A stretch of DNA of 64,000 nucleotides from Marinomonas arctica (GCF_003259225.1 NZ_QHJF01000021.1:1-64000); one strand, 5' to 3'. Positions 1 to 8,165 are shown, numbered from the stretch's first letter. The notes: generated by a model not told the origin, from the sequence alone. A program made the numbers and translations.

Positions 1-60
1 AGTCGGGGTGAGACAGGTTTCTTTCAACCTGACGGGTTTGCCAGCTTCGCTGGGCAAACA
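1..60. other. Left-edge fragment with two small hairpins
   Basis: These bases lie before the first recognisable gene. They contain an inverted repeat around 14-30 (AGGTT/AACCT) and a stronger hairpin at 37-59 (GTTTGCC-AGC/GCT-GGGCAAAC with one bulged base). A plus-strand frame is open from base 1 to a TAA at 73-75 and could be the C-terminal end of a gene starting outside the window, but 24 codons are too few to recognise. The end of an unidentified RNA gene is equally possible. Confidence 0.25.
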
Positions 61-65
61 AAAAA

Positions 66-91
66 AGGCCGATAAATCGGCCTTTTTTAAA
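66..91. terminator. Bidirectional rho-independent terminator
   Basis: A GGCCGAT/ATCGGCC stem with a two-base loop is flanked by A-run and T-run, so it can work on both strands. It sits just past the stop of the coiled-coil gene at 102-1001 (minus strand) and would also end anything entering from the left on the plus strand. Confidence 0.85.
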
Positions 92-101
92 CACTGTTTT
101 A

Positions 102-1001
102 TTATTGACTACTAAGTTGCTGCTCTAGCATAAGCTGGTTAATTTGCTTACGAAGACGGATGATTTCAGCATTCACTTGCGTTCTAAATGCATCACTTGA
201 ATTGATTGCATCTTGGTGCTTCGTTAGCGTCTGCTGAATACTAACCATATCTGAAACGCTTGTATCAGCCGTTTGCTTATCAAGAGCATCTACTTTTTTC
301 TGAAGTGCCGTCAGATCTTGCAGAATCTGATCAAGGCTAAGCTGCTGCGCTTGGTTCTGCCCTACTTGAGCTGTGATAAGCTTAACCTGACTCTCTTGCT
401 TTGTTGCCAATGCCTTAACAGTATCGTCAATCGATGCAACCGAAGGAACCAGCTTATTGTAACCCGCCTCAACTTCATTAAATGCATCAGCCTGAACGGC
501 GATAAGCTTAGACTGAGTTGACATATCATCACGCATGGTTGATAGCTTTTTCTGCAAATCATTAATCGCCGCTGTATTATTAGCAATCGCCGGACGGTTG
601 GTATCGTAGGCAACGCCCCATAATTTACGAATCTCGCTATCATGATTCTTCAACGTCTCTTCCAACGTCTCACCTTGTTTGTTGGCAGAAACATCGGCAG
701 CAAGAAGCTGATGATCAAGATTCTGTATTTCGCTTTTAGCACCATAAAGCTCATTTTTAAGCTGCGTGTTTTGCTGCCACAGCCAATAACCAGCTCCGCC
801 AGAGACCAAAAGCAACAGTATTAATAAAAAATATATACCAGCAAGACTGGGCTTTTTGTGCACCACAATGGGCGCATGGGCTGGTCTTGCTGGGGTTGGG
901 GTTGAAGAACCTTTGGGCACACCAGTACCCGGCCTTCTTTCGCTGACTTCATCTTGATCCAGAGTCAGGCTTGGGATCTCAACATCATCGTCTCTTCGCA
1001 T
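102..1001 (-). CDS. Single-pass membrane protein with long periplasmic coiled coil (hypothetical)
   Basis: The product is 299 aa and I do not recognise a named family. The N-terminal ~50 residues are charged and proline-rich and should be cytoplasmic. One hydrophobic segment lies at about 53-75. The remaining ~220 residues are rich in Gln, Leu, Asp and Lys with heptad-like spacing, suggesting a long coiled coil in the periplasm, with several repeats of a Leu-Gln-Lys-Lys type. No enzymatic motif is visible. It is transcribed alone, divergent from sodB, and ends at a strong terminator. The layout resembles envelope scaffold or division-associated proteins, but that is inference from topology only. 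Confidence 0.75.
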   Translation of the reverse strand: MRRDDDVEIPSLTLDQDEVSERRPGTGVPKGSSTPTPARPAHAPIVVHKKPSLAGIYFLLILLLLVSGGAGYWLWQQNTQLKNELYGAKSEIQNLDHQLLAADVSANKQGETLEETLKNHDSEIRKLWGVAYDTNRPAIANNTAAINDLQKKLSTMRDDMSTQSKLIAVQADAFNEVEAGYNKLVPSVASIDDTVKALATKQESQVKLITAQVGQNQAQQLSLDQILQDLTALQKKVDALDKQTADTSVSDMVSIQQTLTKHQDAINSSDAFRTQVNAEIIRLRKQINQLMLEQQLSSQ

Positions 1002-1084
1002 GGATATCTTATATAGTCGCTATTAACAGGAATTATGGAAAATTGTTCTAGAACAAACCTAAATAATATTATCTTAAGTTGTTC

Positions 1085-1104
1085 GGTGCTACTATATAAG
1101 CACC
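1085..1104. promoter_or_regulatory. Inverted repeat in the sodB promoter region
   Basis: GGTGCT and AGCACC form a perfect 6-bp inverted repeat separated by 8 bases that contain a TATA-rich stretch. It lies 55-75 bases upstream of the sodB start. It could be an operator overlapping a -10 element or a hairpin in the leader. No regulator is assigned. Confidence 0.35.
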
Positions 1105-1158
1105 ATTAACTGCTTGATAACAAGCATTTTTCGTTAATAAAAAGCAAGGAGAATTGAA

Positions 1159-1743
1159 ATGGCTTTTGAATTACCCGCTCTTCCTTATGCTAAAGACGCA
1201 CTAGAGCCTCACATGTCGGTTGAGACACTTGAGTATCACCACGGCAAGCACCACAACACTTACGTTGTTAAATTAAATGGTTTGCTTCCTGGGTCTGAAT
1301 ACGAAAACAAAACGCTTGAAGAGATCATTGTATCTGCTCCTGCGGGCCCTGTTTTCAACAACGCAGCGCAAATCTGGAACCATACCTTTTTCTGGAACAG
1401 CCTAAGCCCTAATGGCGGCGGCGAACCGACTGGCGCTCTTGCTGATGCTATCAATGCAAAATGGGGCTCTTTCGAAAAGTTCCAAGCGGCTTTTGATGAC
1501 AAAGCAGTAAACAACTTTGGTTCTAGCTGGACTTGGTTGGTTAAAAATGCTGACGGTTCTCTAGACATCGTTAATACAAGTAATGCTGCAACACCAATGA
1601 CAAGCGGTCAAACAGCGATCATTACTGTCGATTTGTGGGAACATGCTTACTATATTGATTACCGCAATGTTCGTCCTGACTACCTAAAAGGTTTTTGGGC
1701 ACTTGCTAACTGGGAATTCGCGGCAGCGAACTTCGCAGCTTAA
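1159..1743 (+). CDS. sodB: Superoxide dismutase, iron type
   Basis: The 194-aa cytoplasmic enzyme dismutates superoxide to oxygen and hydrogen peroxide. Metal ligands are visible as His27, His75, and Asp and His near 158 and 162 in the DLWEHAYY motif. Gln71 in the AAQIWNH segment is the position that in the family marks the iron rather than manganese type. Length matches E. coli SodB (193 aa). A GGAG ribosome site lies 8 bases before the ATG. The gene stands alone with its own terminator. The iron assignment is from signature residues, not from assay. Confidence 0.96.
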   Translation: MAFELPALPYAKDALEPHMSVETLEYHHGKHHNTYVVKLNGLLPGSEYENKTLEEIIVSAPAGPVFNNAAQIWNHTFFWNSLSPNGGGEPTGALADAINAKWGSFEKFQAAFDDKAVNNFGSSWTWLVKNADGSLDIVNTSNAATPMTSGQTAIITVDLWEHAYYIDYRNVRPDYLKGFWALANWEFAAANFAA

Positions 1744-1782
1744 ACCTATTTTCTGATTTGAAAATAGTGTTAGACCAGTCAA

Positions 1783-1810
1783 AAAACGCGGCCTGTGCCG
1801 CGTTTTTTTT
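1783..1810. terminator. Terminator shared by sodB and the TerB-like gene
   Basis: The stem AAAACGCGGC/GCCGCGTTTT has a 4-base loop and a long T-run on the plus strand, with A-run on the other side. It lies between the convergent ends of sodB and the gene ending at 1813. Confidence 0.9.
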
Positions 1811-1812
1811 TA

Positions 1813-2256
1813 TTAAGAAGCTTGGATCTCATTTTGCACAAAGAGCTTTGCTTGAATAAACTCTGAATGAGGCATAAACAAGAGCTCACTTATTCTTCTA
1901 ATGCGATGGTCTTCATGAGCATCAATATTGCCATCAGCCAATGCCACATACCACAACCCTCTCAGCAATGACATTTTTTGCTCTAGCGTTGCCGTTTCAT
2001 TGATGACCTTAGTAAACTGATACAGATCATTCGCTTCCTCAACGCCCGCGCGGGCTTCTTCAAAAAGTATATCCACATCATCGCCCAGCTCACTGACATC
2101 GCGCAAAAGCCGTTTAACTTGACTCTCTTCTTTCTCACTAACATGATGATCCGCGAGCATGACTTCCATCAACAATGCAGCCACAGCCTTTTGATAGGAT
2201 ATTTGTTCTCCCTGCTCAACAGGAAGGCTAAAAAGATTTTTTAATACTTTAAACAT
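1813..2256 (-). CDS. TerB-like (tellurite-resistance-type) helical protein
   Basis: The 147-aa soluble, acidic, all-helical protein shows the TerB pattern: a first LLMEVMLADHHVSEKE segment near residues 28-43 and a second, symmetric LADGNIDAHEDHRI segment near 105-120. Both carry acidic residues that in TerB-family proteins bind divalent metal. TerB proteins are linked to stress and surface functions, but there is no ter operon here, so tellurite resistance should not be assumed. Its ATG overlaps by one base the stop of the upstream gene at 2256, so the two are probably translationally coupled. Confidence 0.8.
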   Translation of the reverse strand: MFKVLKNLFSLPVEQGEQISYQKAVAALLMEVMLADHHVSEKEESQVKRLLRDVSELGDDVDILFEEARAGVEEANDLYQFTKVINETATLEQKMSLLRGLWYVALADGNIDAHEDHRIRRISELLFMPHSEFIQAKLFVQNEIQAS

Positions 2257-2723
2257 TATCTCTCCAAAATATGCTCACGCAGAGCTTCGATTAGAACATT
2301 CGGAAACTGTCGATAATCTAGATAAGGACACCAAACATAGGGAAAATGCACATAAGCATGGTGTGAATAACCCATGGATTGGGCACGGTCGTCCACTGGC
2401 CATGCGCTTCGAAACGTATTCCCAACAATAAAAACAGTCCCCTTATAGTGATCAAGCTGATCACAAGAAAAAACCATTCCAACCTTGTCAAACAGCTGAT
2501 CATCCCGAAACGTTTTCCATGAGTGGTAGTCAGGTGCTGTAAGCTTCGCCATGATGGTCAATATTTTACGCCAATGATTACCGTTTAGTTCAATTAAAAT
2601 AGCCGCGTTCGGTCGCTCTAAAAAAGAAGGATCCAATGGCGCACTAGGCAAAATCGGAACGTTGGGCAGGAGGAAGACGTAATCCGCTTTCTCTAAACAA
2701 GCCCCTAACCATAAACGATTCAT
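2256..2723 (-). CDS. Conserved hypothetical protein upstream of the TerB-like gene
   Basis: I do not recognise a characterised family. I start the gene at the ATG at 2723 (155 aa) because a GGAG lies 6 bases before it; a TTG four codons upstream is less likely. The protein is soluble and rich in Trp, Tyr and His, with a HHAYVHFPYVWCPYLDYRQFPN segment near its end but no clear catalytic signature. It overlaps the TerB-like gene by one base, so the pair forms a two-gene unit. Function is unknown. Confidence 0.7.
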   Translation of the reverse strand: MNRLWLGACLEKADYVFLLPNVPILPSAPLDPSFLERPNAAILIELNGNHWRKILTIMAKLTAPDYHSWKTFRDDQLFDKVGMVFSCDQLDHYKGTVFIVGNTFRSAWPVDDRAQSMGYSHHAYVHFPYVWCPYLDYRQFPNVLIEALREHILER

Positions 2724-2905
2724 GACAAACTCCAAATTCTATTAAGAATACAATGCACACTGGCAAATATCCGCTAAGCAATGGGTAAAGACAGTGCAAT
2801 TTAAAGCACCACACAGAGCAATGCTGGGGTAGCATGCACTTTTTAACGCAATAAAACATTTAACAATATGCTACACAATACATTAGACATTACTTATAAA
2901 TATAA

Positions 2906-2921
2906 ATTAGAATAGTCTAAT
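2906..2921. promoter_or_regulatory. Palindromic operator-like site before the YeeE/YedE pair
   Basis: ATTAGA and TCTAAT form a perfect 6-bp inverted repeat with a 4-base spacer, in a very AT-rich stretch 20-35 bases before the first YeeE/YedE start, where a promoter would be expected. YeeE/YedE pairs of this kind are in several proteobacteria controlled by ArsR-family sulfide sensors (BigR/SqrR type) that bind AT-rich palindromes. No such regulator gene is in the window, so the assignment is inference. Confidence 0.45.
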
Positions 2922-2941
2922 ATTAATTTGAGGATTTAACG

Positions 2942-3340
2942 ATGGACATGATTTTTAACCCATTAGTGGGCGGCTTATTGATAGGCATCACAACAGTCAT
3001 TTATCTCCTAAGCCTTGGTAAAGTCATTGGCATTAGCGGGATATTATCTCAATTACTTTTTAGTAAGGAGCGATTTTTACCGTTTCTATTTATTGCAGGG
3101 CTTATCATAGGCGGCAGTGCATATGGTGTATTCACTGAGCAAACCGTGGCTTTTCCCGAAACGAGAAGCCCACTTATTTTAATCATTTCTGGACTATTGG
3201 TAGGCTATGGCACACGGCTAGGAAGTGGGTGCACGAGTGGCCATGGCGTGTGTGGCATCTCCAGACTTTCGCCTCGTTCTGTCGTTGCCACCTTAGTTTT
3301 TATGACTACAGCCATCATTACCGTCAGCATTCTTAATTAG
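2942..3340 (+). CDS. YeeE/YedE family sulfur-transport membrane protein, first half
   Basis: The 132-aa protein has about four hydrophobic helices. It carries the family signature near residues 88-107, a glycine-rich [16 protein letters not shown] stretch with conserved Cys. In characterised YeeE/YedE (TsuA-type) transporters such cysteines pass thiosulfate or related sulfur species across the inner membrane. An AGGATTT ribosome site precedes the ATG. The following gene, 10 bases downstream, encodes the second half, so the transporter is split into two polypeptides. Confidence 0.85.
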   Translation: MDMIFNPLVGGLLIGITTVIYLLSLGKVIGISGILSQLLFSKERFLPFLFIAGLIIGGSAYGVFTEQTVAFPETRSPLILIISGLLVGYGTRLGSGCTSGHGVCGISRLSPRSVVATLVFMTTAIITVSILN

Positions 3341-3350
3341 GAGAATAATC

Positions 3351-3770
3351 ATGTACGCCATTATCACCTTTATCTGCGGTTTATTGTTTGGCCTCGGGTT
3401 AGCGTTTTCTGAGATGACAAACCCTGCTGTTGTTTTGGGTTTCTTAGATGTCTTTGGAAATTGGAATCCTTCTCTAATTATTGTCATGGCAAGCGCCATT
3501 GCAGTCGGCATGATTGGTTACCTTATCAAAGGCAAACGCTTAGCGCCCTTTGTTGCCAGTAAATGGCAAGTACCGACTTTAAGACAGATTGATTCAAAAT
3601 TAATCATTGGCTCGGCGCTCTTTGGAATTGGCTGGGGCATCAGTGGCTATTGCCCAGGGCCAGGATTAACCGCCTTAGTCAACAACCCAAGCGAAGGCAT
3701 TTATTTTGTTATTGCATTAATCGTTGGCAGTGCTGCGCATCATTTCCAAACCCGTGCAGTGAAAATGTAA
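3351..3770 (+). CDS. YeeE/YedE family (DUF6691-type) sulfur-transport membrane protein, second half
   Basis: The 139-aa hydrophobic protein has about four helices. The signature GWGISGYCPGPGL lies near residues 92-104, with the Cys that corresponds to the second conserved Cys region of full-length YeeE. The ATG follows a GGAG site 10 bases after the first half stops, so the two are co-transcribed and probably assemble together. No metallo-beta-lactamase or sulfurtransferase partner gene follows, unlike many such loci. Confidence 0.85.
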   Translation: MYAIITFICGLLFGLGLAFSEMTNPAVVLGFLDVFGNWNPSLIIVMASAIAVGMIGYLIKGKRLAPFVASKWQVPTLRQIDSKLIIGSALFGIGWGISGYCPGPGLTALVNNPSEGIYFVIALIVGSAAHHFQTRAVKM

Positions 3771-3787
3771 AGAAAACATTGCTGAAA

Positions 3788-3818
3788 TAAAAAGGAGACG
3801 GCCTGGGTCGCTTTTTTT
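3788..3818 (+). terminator. Imperfect terminator after the YeeE/YedE pair
   Basis: An AAAAAGG(A)GAC...GTC(G)CTTTTTT arrangement forms a short imperfect stem followed by eight T. It lies about 20 bases after the stop codon. The stem is weak, so efficiency is uncertain. Confidence 0.45.
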
Positions 3819-3844
3819 TGCCCTAAAATATGAAAAAATACTTG

Positions 3845-3997
3845 ACCAAAGGCGCCTTGCGTCTTAAATTTCGCCCGCGTCATTGCTGAACATAATCCGC
3901 ACCGCTTCAACTGCTGCGCTAGTCGCTTAAGGCCATAGAGCCGGATAAGTAACAGCCATAAGTAGGACGTGATAGAGTAAAGGCGTTTACTTTTTTT
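3845..3997 (+). ncRNA. Candidate structured leader RNA of the ornithine decarboxylase gene
   Basis: This stretch upstream of the decarboxylase is more GC-rich than other intergenic DNA here and carries several short complementary segments (a GGCGCC palindrome near 3851; GGC/GCC around 3930-3945). It ends in an AGTAAA-ggcg-TTTACT hairpin followed by a T-run at 3976-3997, placed before the start codon, as expected for a transcription attenuator. A conserved RNA called the speF motif is known upstream of this class of decarboxylase in alphaproteobacteria. Whether this leader belongs to that family needs a covariance-model search. Confidence 0.45.
3976..3997 (+). terminator. Attenuator-like hairpin before ornithine decarboxylase
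   Basis: AGTAAA/TTTACT forms a 6-bp AT-rich stem with a GGCG loop, followed directly by seven T. It lies 41 bases before the ATG of the decarboxylase and no gene ends just upstream, so it makes sense only as a regulated terminator. Alone it is weak, with two GC pairs in the stem. Confidence 0.45.
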
Positions 3998-4037
3998 AAT
4001 CGGTTTATGTTTTGCATAATTAAGGAGCTTCTAGCCC

Positions 4038-5204
4038 ATGACTATTGATGTCAACTCATTTTACACTCCAGAGCGTTTTGCCCGTTTTAAAGCGTTTGCA
4101 GAAACTAAAGACACCCCTTTCGTTGTTATCGATACAGAAATTATCGACGAAGCCTACACGGAATTAACAACAGGTTTCCCAGTTGCGGATATTTTTTACG
4201 CTATTAAAGCCAACCCAGCACCAGAAATCCTAACGTTGCTTCGCGACCGCGGCTCCAATTTTGATGTGGCATCACGCTATGAGCTTGACAAACTAATGGC
4301 CATTGGCGGCGTTTCCCCTGATAGAGTGAGTTATGGCAACACCATTAAAAAGGCGAAAGACGTTCGCTATTTTTATGAAAAAGGTGTGCGCATGTTTGCC
4401 ACTGATTCAGAAGCAGATTTGCGCAATATAGCAAAGGCTGCCCCAGGGTCTCGTGTATATGTGCGTATTTTAACAGAAGGCACAGTGACGGCTGACTGGC
4501 CGCTTTCTCGTAAATTTGGCTGCCGTCCTGACATGGCAATGGACCTTCTTGTTCTTGCAAAAGAGCTAGGATTGATCCCATACGGCATTTCTTTCCATGT
4601 TGGCTCTCAGCAACGCGATATCGGCGCATGGGATGCGGCGATTGCCAGCGTCAAAGTGATATTCGAGCGCCTTAAAGAAGAAGACGGCATAGTGCTAGAG
4701 ATGATCAACATGGGTGGCGGTTTTCCAGCAAATTACATTGCTCGCACCAATGATCTTGCCACTTATGCAGAGGAAATCACACGCTTCTTAGAAGAAGATT
4801 TTGGTACAGATCTACCTCGCATCATTCTAGAGCCTGGTCGTTCTTTAATATCAAATGCAGGCGTTTTGGTGAGTGAAGTTGTACTGATTTCCCGTAAATC
4901 GCACACGGCCCTAAACCGTTGGGTCTTCACGGATGTGGGTAAATTCTCCGGCCTGATTGAGACACTTGATGAGTCTATTAAGTACCCCATTCATGTTGAA
5001 AAAGGCGGTGAGCTAGAAGAAGTGATTATTGCTGGCCCAACGTGTGATAGTGCTGACATTATGTATGAAAACTACAAATATGGCCTACCACTTAATTTGG
5101 CCATTGGTGATCGTATGTACTGGCTTTCAACGGGTGCCTACACGACTACCTACAGTGCTGTAGAATTTAATGGCTTCCCGCCATTGGCTTCTTACTACTT
5201 GTAA
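4038..5204 (+). CDS. Ornithine decarboxylase, PLP fold-type III
   Basis: The 388-aa cytoplasmic enzyme converts ornithine (possibly also lysine) to putrescine (cadaverine), the entry to polyamine synthesis. It is the eukaryotic-like fold type III, not the large E. coli SpeC type. Lys57 in FYAIKANP binds PLP, His187 in FHVGSQ stacks on the ring, LEPGRS (265-270) binds phosphate, and Cys336 in GPTCDSAD with Tyr372 completes the active site across the dimer. An AAGGAG site precedes the ATG. Regulation by the upstream leader is likely. Ornithine versus lysine preference cannot be settled from sequence. Confidence 0.92.
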   Translation: MTIDVNSFYTPERFARFKAFAETKDTPFVVIDTEIIDEAYTELTTGFPVADIFYAIKANPAPEILTLLRDRGSNFDVASRYELDKLMAIGGVSPDRVSYGNTIKKAKDVRYFYEKGVRMFATDSEADLRNIAKAAPGSRVYVRILTEGTVTADWPLSRKFGCRPDMAMDLLVLAKELGLIPYGISFHVGSQQRDIGAWDAAIASVKVIFERLKEEDGIVLEMINMGGGFPANYIARTNDLATYAEEITRFLEEDFGTDLPRIILEPGRSLISNAGVLVSEVVLISRKSHTALNRWVFTDVGKFSGLIETLDESIKYPIHVEKGGELEEVIIAGPTCDSADIMYENYKYGLPLNLAIGDRMYWLSTGAYTTTYSAVEFNGFPPLASYYL

Positions 5205-5231
5205 TAACATCGGCTAAAAATTAAGCCCATA

Positions 5232-5265
5232 AAGCCTCAGAGTGAAAACGTCTGGGGCTTTTTTA
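5232..5265 (+). terminator. Terminator of ornithine decarboxylase
   Basis: The 10-bp stem AAGCCTCAGA/TCTGGGGCTT, with one T-G pair, is followed by a T-run. It lies 27 bases after the stop codon. Confidence 0.88.
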
Positions 5266-5339
5266 TTGGCATGTTCGTCTTCTTAAGCAATAATCTAAGC
5301 AATACTAACCTAACCTCTTACTATGAAAGGATTGTTTTC

Positions 5340-6176
5340 TTGTATTCACTAAGTGAACTCGCCATTTATCCAGTAAAATCTATCCAAGGTATCGCTTTGC
5401 AGTCTAGCAGGGTAGATGATGCCGGTCTTTGTGGAGATCGGCGCTATACTTTAGTGACACCAAATGGTGAACTTGTGACAGGCCGAACACACCCACAATT
5501 AACGCTCATTACAGCGAAAGCATTAGAAGATCACTGCTGGCAACTCTCACACCCTAGCACACAAACGTCTCTTATCTTGGATTTAACCAAATACGCGCAA
5601 GAGTATAGCGAGATAGTTGTTTGGGAAAACACCGTAAACGCGCAACGCACCTCAGACGAAGCGGACGCTTGGTTTAGTAAAATAGCAGGCGAATCCGTTC
5701 ACCTAATGCATTTTGGTGAACATTCACAACGTTTTACCAAACGTAGACCCGACGTACCAATGGGCTTTGCTGATGGGTATCCATTTTTATTAACGACAGA
5801 AGCCTCGCTGTCGGAATTAAATCGAACCTGCGCACAGCACATTCAGATGGCTCAATTTCGCCCTAATATCGTTATTCGTGGTAACTCAGCATTTGAAGAA
5901 GACCGCTGGAAGCGCATTCGCATTGGCGATGTGGAATTTGAAAACATTAAACCCTGCGTACGCTGTATTTTTACGACATTGAATCCTCAAACGGCTGAGA
6001 GAATTCCGAAAGGCGAACCATTAAAAACACTGGGCAAATTTCGCCTTCTTGACGGAAAAGGCATTACATTCGGCGCGAATCTAATCGCACTTAATACAGG
6101 CATCATCCATATTGGCGATGAGGTTGAGATACTAGAGTATCAAGAAGCGGAAAAATACCAAGACAGACGCAAGTAA
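5340..6176 (+). CDS. MOSC domain protein, YcbX-like
   Basis: The protein has an N-terminal MOSC beta-barrel domain (about 1-115, beginning YSLSELAIYPVKSIQGI) and a C-terminal MOSC domain with a KPCVRC motif (near 220), whose cysteine in this superfamily binds molybdenum cofactor. E. coli YcbX reduces N-hydroxylated compounds. YcbX has an extra C-terminal ferredoxin domain that is absent here. I start at the TTG at 5340 (278 aa): it has AAAGGA upstream and begins at the conserved domain. The open frame extends to an ATG at 5271, just beyond the previous terminator, and that extension is not protein-like. Confidence 0.85.
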   Translation: MYSLSELAIYPVKSIQGIALQSSRVDDAGLCGDRRYTLVTPNGELVTGRTHPQLTLITAKALEDHCWQLSHPSTQTSLILDLTKYAQEYSEIVVWENTVNAQRTSDEADAWFSKIAGESVHLMHFGEHSQRFTKRRPDVPMGFADGYPFLLTTEASLSELNRTCAQHIQMAQFRPNIVIRGNSAFEEDRWKRIRIGDVEFENIKPCVRCIFTTLNPQTAERIPKGEPLKTLGKFRLLDGKGITFGANLIALNTGIIHIGDEVEILEYQEAEKYQDRRK

Positions 6177-6212
6177 ATCGCATATTACTTGGTATCACCC
6201 ACTTGGCTAAAA

Positions 6213-6244
6213 AAAAGGAAGGCAAAAGAGCCTTCCTTTTTTAT
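6213..6244. terminator. Bidirectional terminator between the MOSC gene and ybiT
   Basis: AAAAGGAAGGC/GCCTTCCTTTT forms an 11-bp stem with a 6-base loop, with A-run before and T-run after. It separates two convergent genes. Confidence 0.9.
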
Positions 6245-6270
6245 TCGCTACATGGTCAAAACACTTTGCT

Positions 6271-7857
6271 TCACGCTTCCTGTTTTTCCAAATACTCATC
6301 GTATGTGCCATGGAAATCGACAATACCCGCACTGGTTACTTCCACAATGCGCGTGGCCAATGTCGAGACAAACTCACGGTCGTGACTGACGAAAATCAAA
6401 GTGCCAGGGTAGTTTTCAAGGGCTAAGTTTAAAGACTCAATAGATTCCATGTCCATGTGATTGGTTGGCTCATCCATCACTAAAACGTTCGGTTTTTGCA
6501 GCATCAGTTTACCGAACAACATACGACCTTGCTCACCACCAGACAGGACCTTTACAGACTTTTTAATATCGTTTTGTGAAAACAAAAGACGCCCTAAGGT
6601 ACCGCGAATAACCTGTTCATCGTCGCCTTCTTGAGCCCACTGCGACATCCATTCGATCAAATCCACATCTTTCTCAAATTCGTGATGATGATCTTGGGCG
6701 TAATAACCAATATTGGCATTTTCAGACCACTTTATGTGACCTTTCGTTAGCTCAGTATCGCCCACCAAGCATTTTAGTAAAGTGGTTTTACCGATACCAT
6801 TTGGTCCGATAACCGCTATACGCTCACCCACCTCAACCATCATGTTTAAACCACTAAACAATTCTTCATCATATGATTTGGCAACATTTTCGATTTGTAC
6901 CGCCATACGATGTAATTTTTTCTCTTGCTCGAAGCGAATAAATGGGCTTTGACGACTAGAAGGCTTCACCTCTTCCAACTGAATTTTGTCAATTTGCTTC
7001 GCACGAGACGTGGCTTGCTTTGACTTTGATGCGTTAGCAGAGAATCGACTTACGAAAGATTTTAACTCACTAATTTGAGCTTTTTTCTTCGCATTATCAG
7101 ACAACAAACGCTCACGAGCTTGAGTTGCCGCTGTCATGTACTCATCATAGTTACCAGAAAACAGGCGCAACTCGCCGTAATCTAAATCCGCCATATTCGT
7201 ACAAACAGAATTTAAAAAGTGGCGATCGTGGGAAATAATAATCATGGTGCAATTACGCTCAACCAAAACCCCTTCCAACCAGCGTATGGTATTGATATCT
7301 AGGTTGTTGGTTGGCTCGTCCAACAACAAAATATCTGGATCAGAAAACAAAGCCTGAGCAAGCAAAACGCGTAACTTTAAACCAGGGGCAACTTCACTCA
7401 TCAAACCATAATGCTGCTCAGTTGGAATACCGACACCTAAAAGTAACTCTCCAGCACGAGCATCGGCAGTGTAACCATCCATCTCAGCGAATTCCGCTTC
7501 CAAATCACCGGCACGAAGTCCATCTGCTTCCGTCATTTCTGGATTGGCGTAAATAGCGTCTTTTTCAGACTTAATCGCCCAAAGTTCAGTGTGCCCCATG
7601 ATGACGGTGTCAATAACCGAATATTCTTCGTAAGCAAATTGATCTTGCTTCAACTTACCAAGGCGTTCATTAGGATCTTTAGAAACGTTTCCAGAACTTG
7701 GCTCCAAGTCGCCGCCAAGGATTTTCATGAAGGTGGATTTACCACACCCATTCGCACCGATAAGGCCGTAGCGCTTACCTTCTCCGAATTTCACAGAGAC
7801 GTTTTCAAAAAGAGGTTTTGCACCAAATTGCATGGTGATGTTGGCCGTCGTTAACAA
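6271..7857 (-). CDS. ybiT: ABC-F family ATPase, YbiT type
   Basis: This soluble protein has two ABC ATPase domains and no membrane segment, with the ABC-F linker (about 240-320). Members bind the ribosome E site and modulate translation. Walker A motifs are GANGCGKST (near 36) and GPNGIGKTT (near 355); signatures are [21 protein letters not shown] and [18 protein letters not shown] place the start at the TTG at 7857 (528 aa) because GGAAG lies 5 bases upstream and the protein then aligns from residue 1 with E. coli YbiT (530 aa). The open frame runs to 8049, but that extension is unlikely. It is a housekeeping type, not evidence of antibiotic resistance. Confidence 0.93.
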   Translation of the reverse strand: MLTTANITMQFGAKPLFENVSVKFGEGKRYGLIGANGCGKSTFMKILGGDLEPSSGNVSKDPNERLGKLKQDQFAYEEYSVIDTVIMGHTELWAIKSEKDAIYANPEMTEADGLRAGDLEAEFAEMDGYTADARAGELLLGVGIPTEQHYGLMSEVAPGLKLRVLLAQALFSDPDILLLDEPTNNLDINTIRWLEGVLVERNCTMIIISHDRHFLNSVCTNMADLDYGELRLFSGNYDEYMTAATQARERLLSDNAKKKAQISELKSFVSRFSANASKSKQATSRAKQIDKIQLEEVKPSSRQSPFIRFEQEKKLHRMAVQIENVAKSYDEELFSGLNMMVEVGERIAVIGPNGIGKTTLLKCLVGDTELTKGHIKWSENANIGYYAQDHHHEFEKDVDLIEWMSQWAQEGDDEQVIRGTLGRLLFSQNDIKKSVKVLSGGEQGRMLFGKLMLQKPNVLVMDEPTNHMDMESIESLNLALENYPGTLIFVSHDREFVSTLATRIVEVTSAGIVDFHGTYDEYLEKQEA

Positions 7858-8165
7858 AGTATTCTTCCGTTTATCATGAGGTAAATTAGAGCACTCCAGT
7901 CTTAGATCAATAAAACTGCTAGAGTGAAAATGACATAGGGCATTATCGCACAGTTTGACAACAGTCTTTAAGAGAGAAAACACATATTCCACAAAAAAGC
8001 TGGAACTAACTGTTACATTGAGCCTCATAAGTGTTACTAGAGAATACAAAATACTCCTATCGTTATTGGCTGAATGAGCCTAAAACTATAATTATTGTTT
8101 AGGCTCTTTAGAAAAGTATTTTGTAGCCGATGACATAAAAAGACCCAATAGCGGCGGAGGAAACA
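7858..8165. promoter_or_regulatory. Divergent intergenic region between ybiT and the cNMP-domain gene
   Basis: These 308 bases should hold both promoters. I find no small gene. The right half contains a nested pair of perfect inverted repeats listed separately. A GGAGG site precedes the GTG start at 8166. Confidence 0.5.
8045..8125. repeat. Nested inverted repeats (11-bp outer, 9-bp inner)
   Basis: TACAAAATACT at 8045-8055 is the exact reverse complement of AGTATTTTGTA at 8115-8125. Inside it, GAGCCTAAA at 8076-8084 is the exact reverse complement of TTTAGGCTC at 8098-8106, with a 13-base AT-rich loop. The structure sits 40 bases before the start of the cNMP-domain gene. It could be a folded 5' leader or a pair of operators. 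Confidence 0.7.

Noticed and set aside
1813-2256. Tellurite-resistance operon
   Set aside because: Only a TerB-like domain is present; no terA, terC, terD or terZ genes accompany it.
6271-7857. ABC-F gene as an antibiotic-resistance determinant
   Set aside because: The sequence is of the housekeeping YbiT group, not of the Vga, Lsa, Msr or OptrA resistance groups.
6271-8049. Long N-terminal extension of the ABC-F protein up to an in-frame start at 8049
   Set aside because: The extra 64 residues do not match the family; the TTG at 7857 has a good ribosome site and aligns with YbiT from residue 1.
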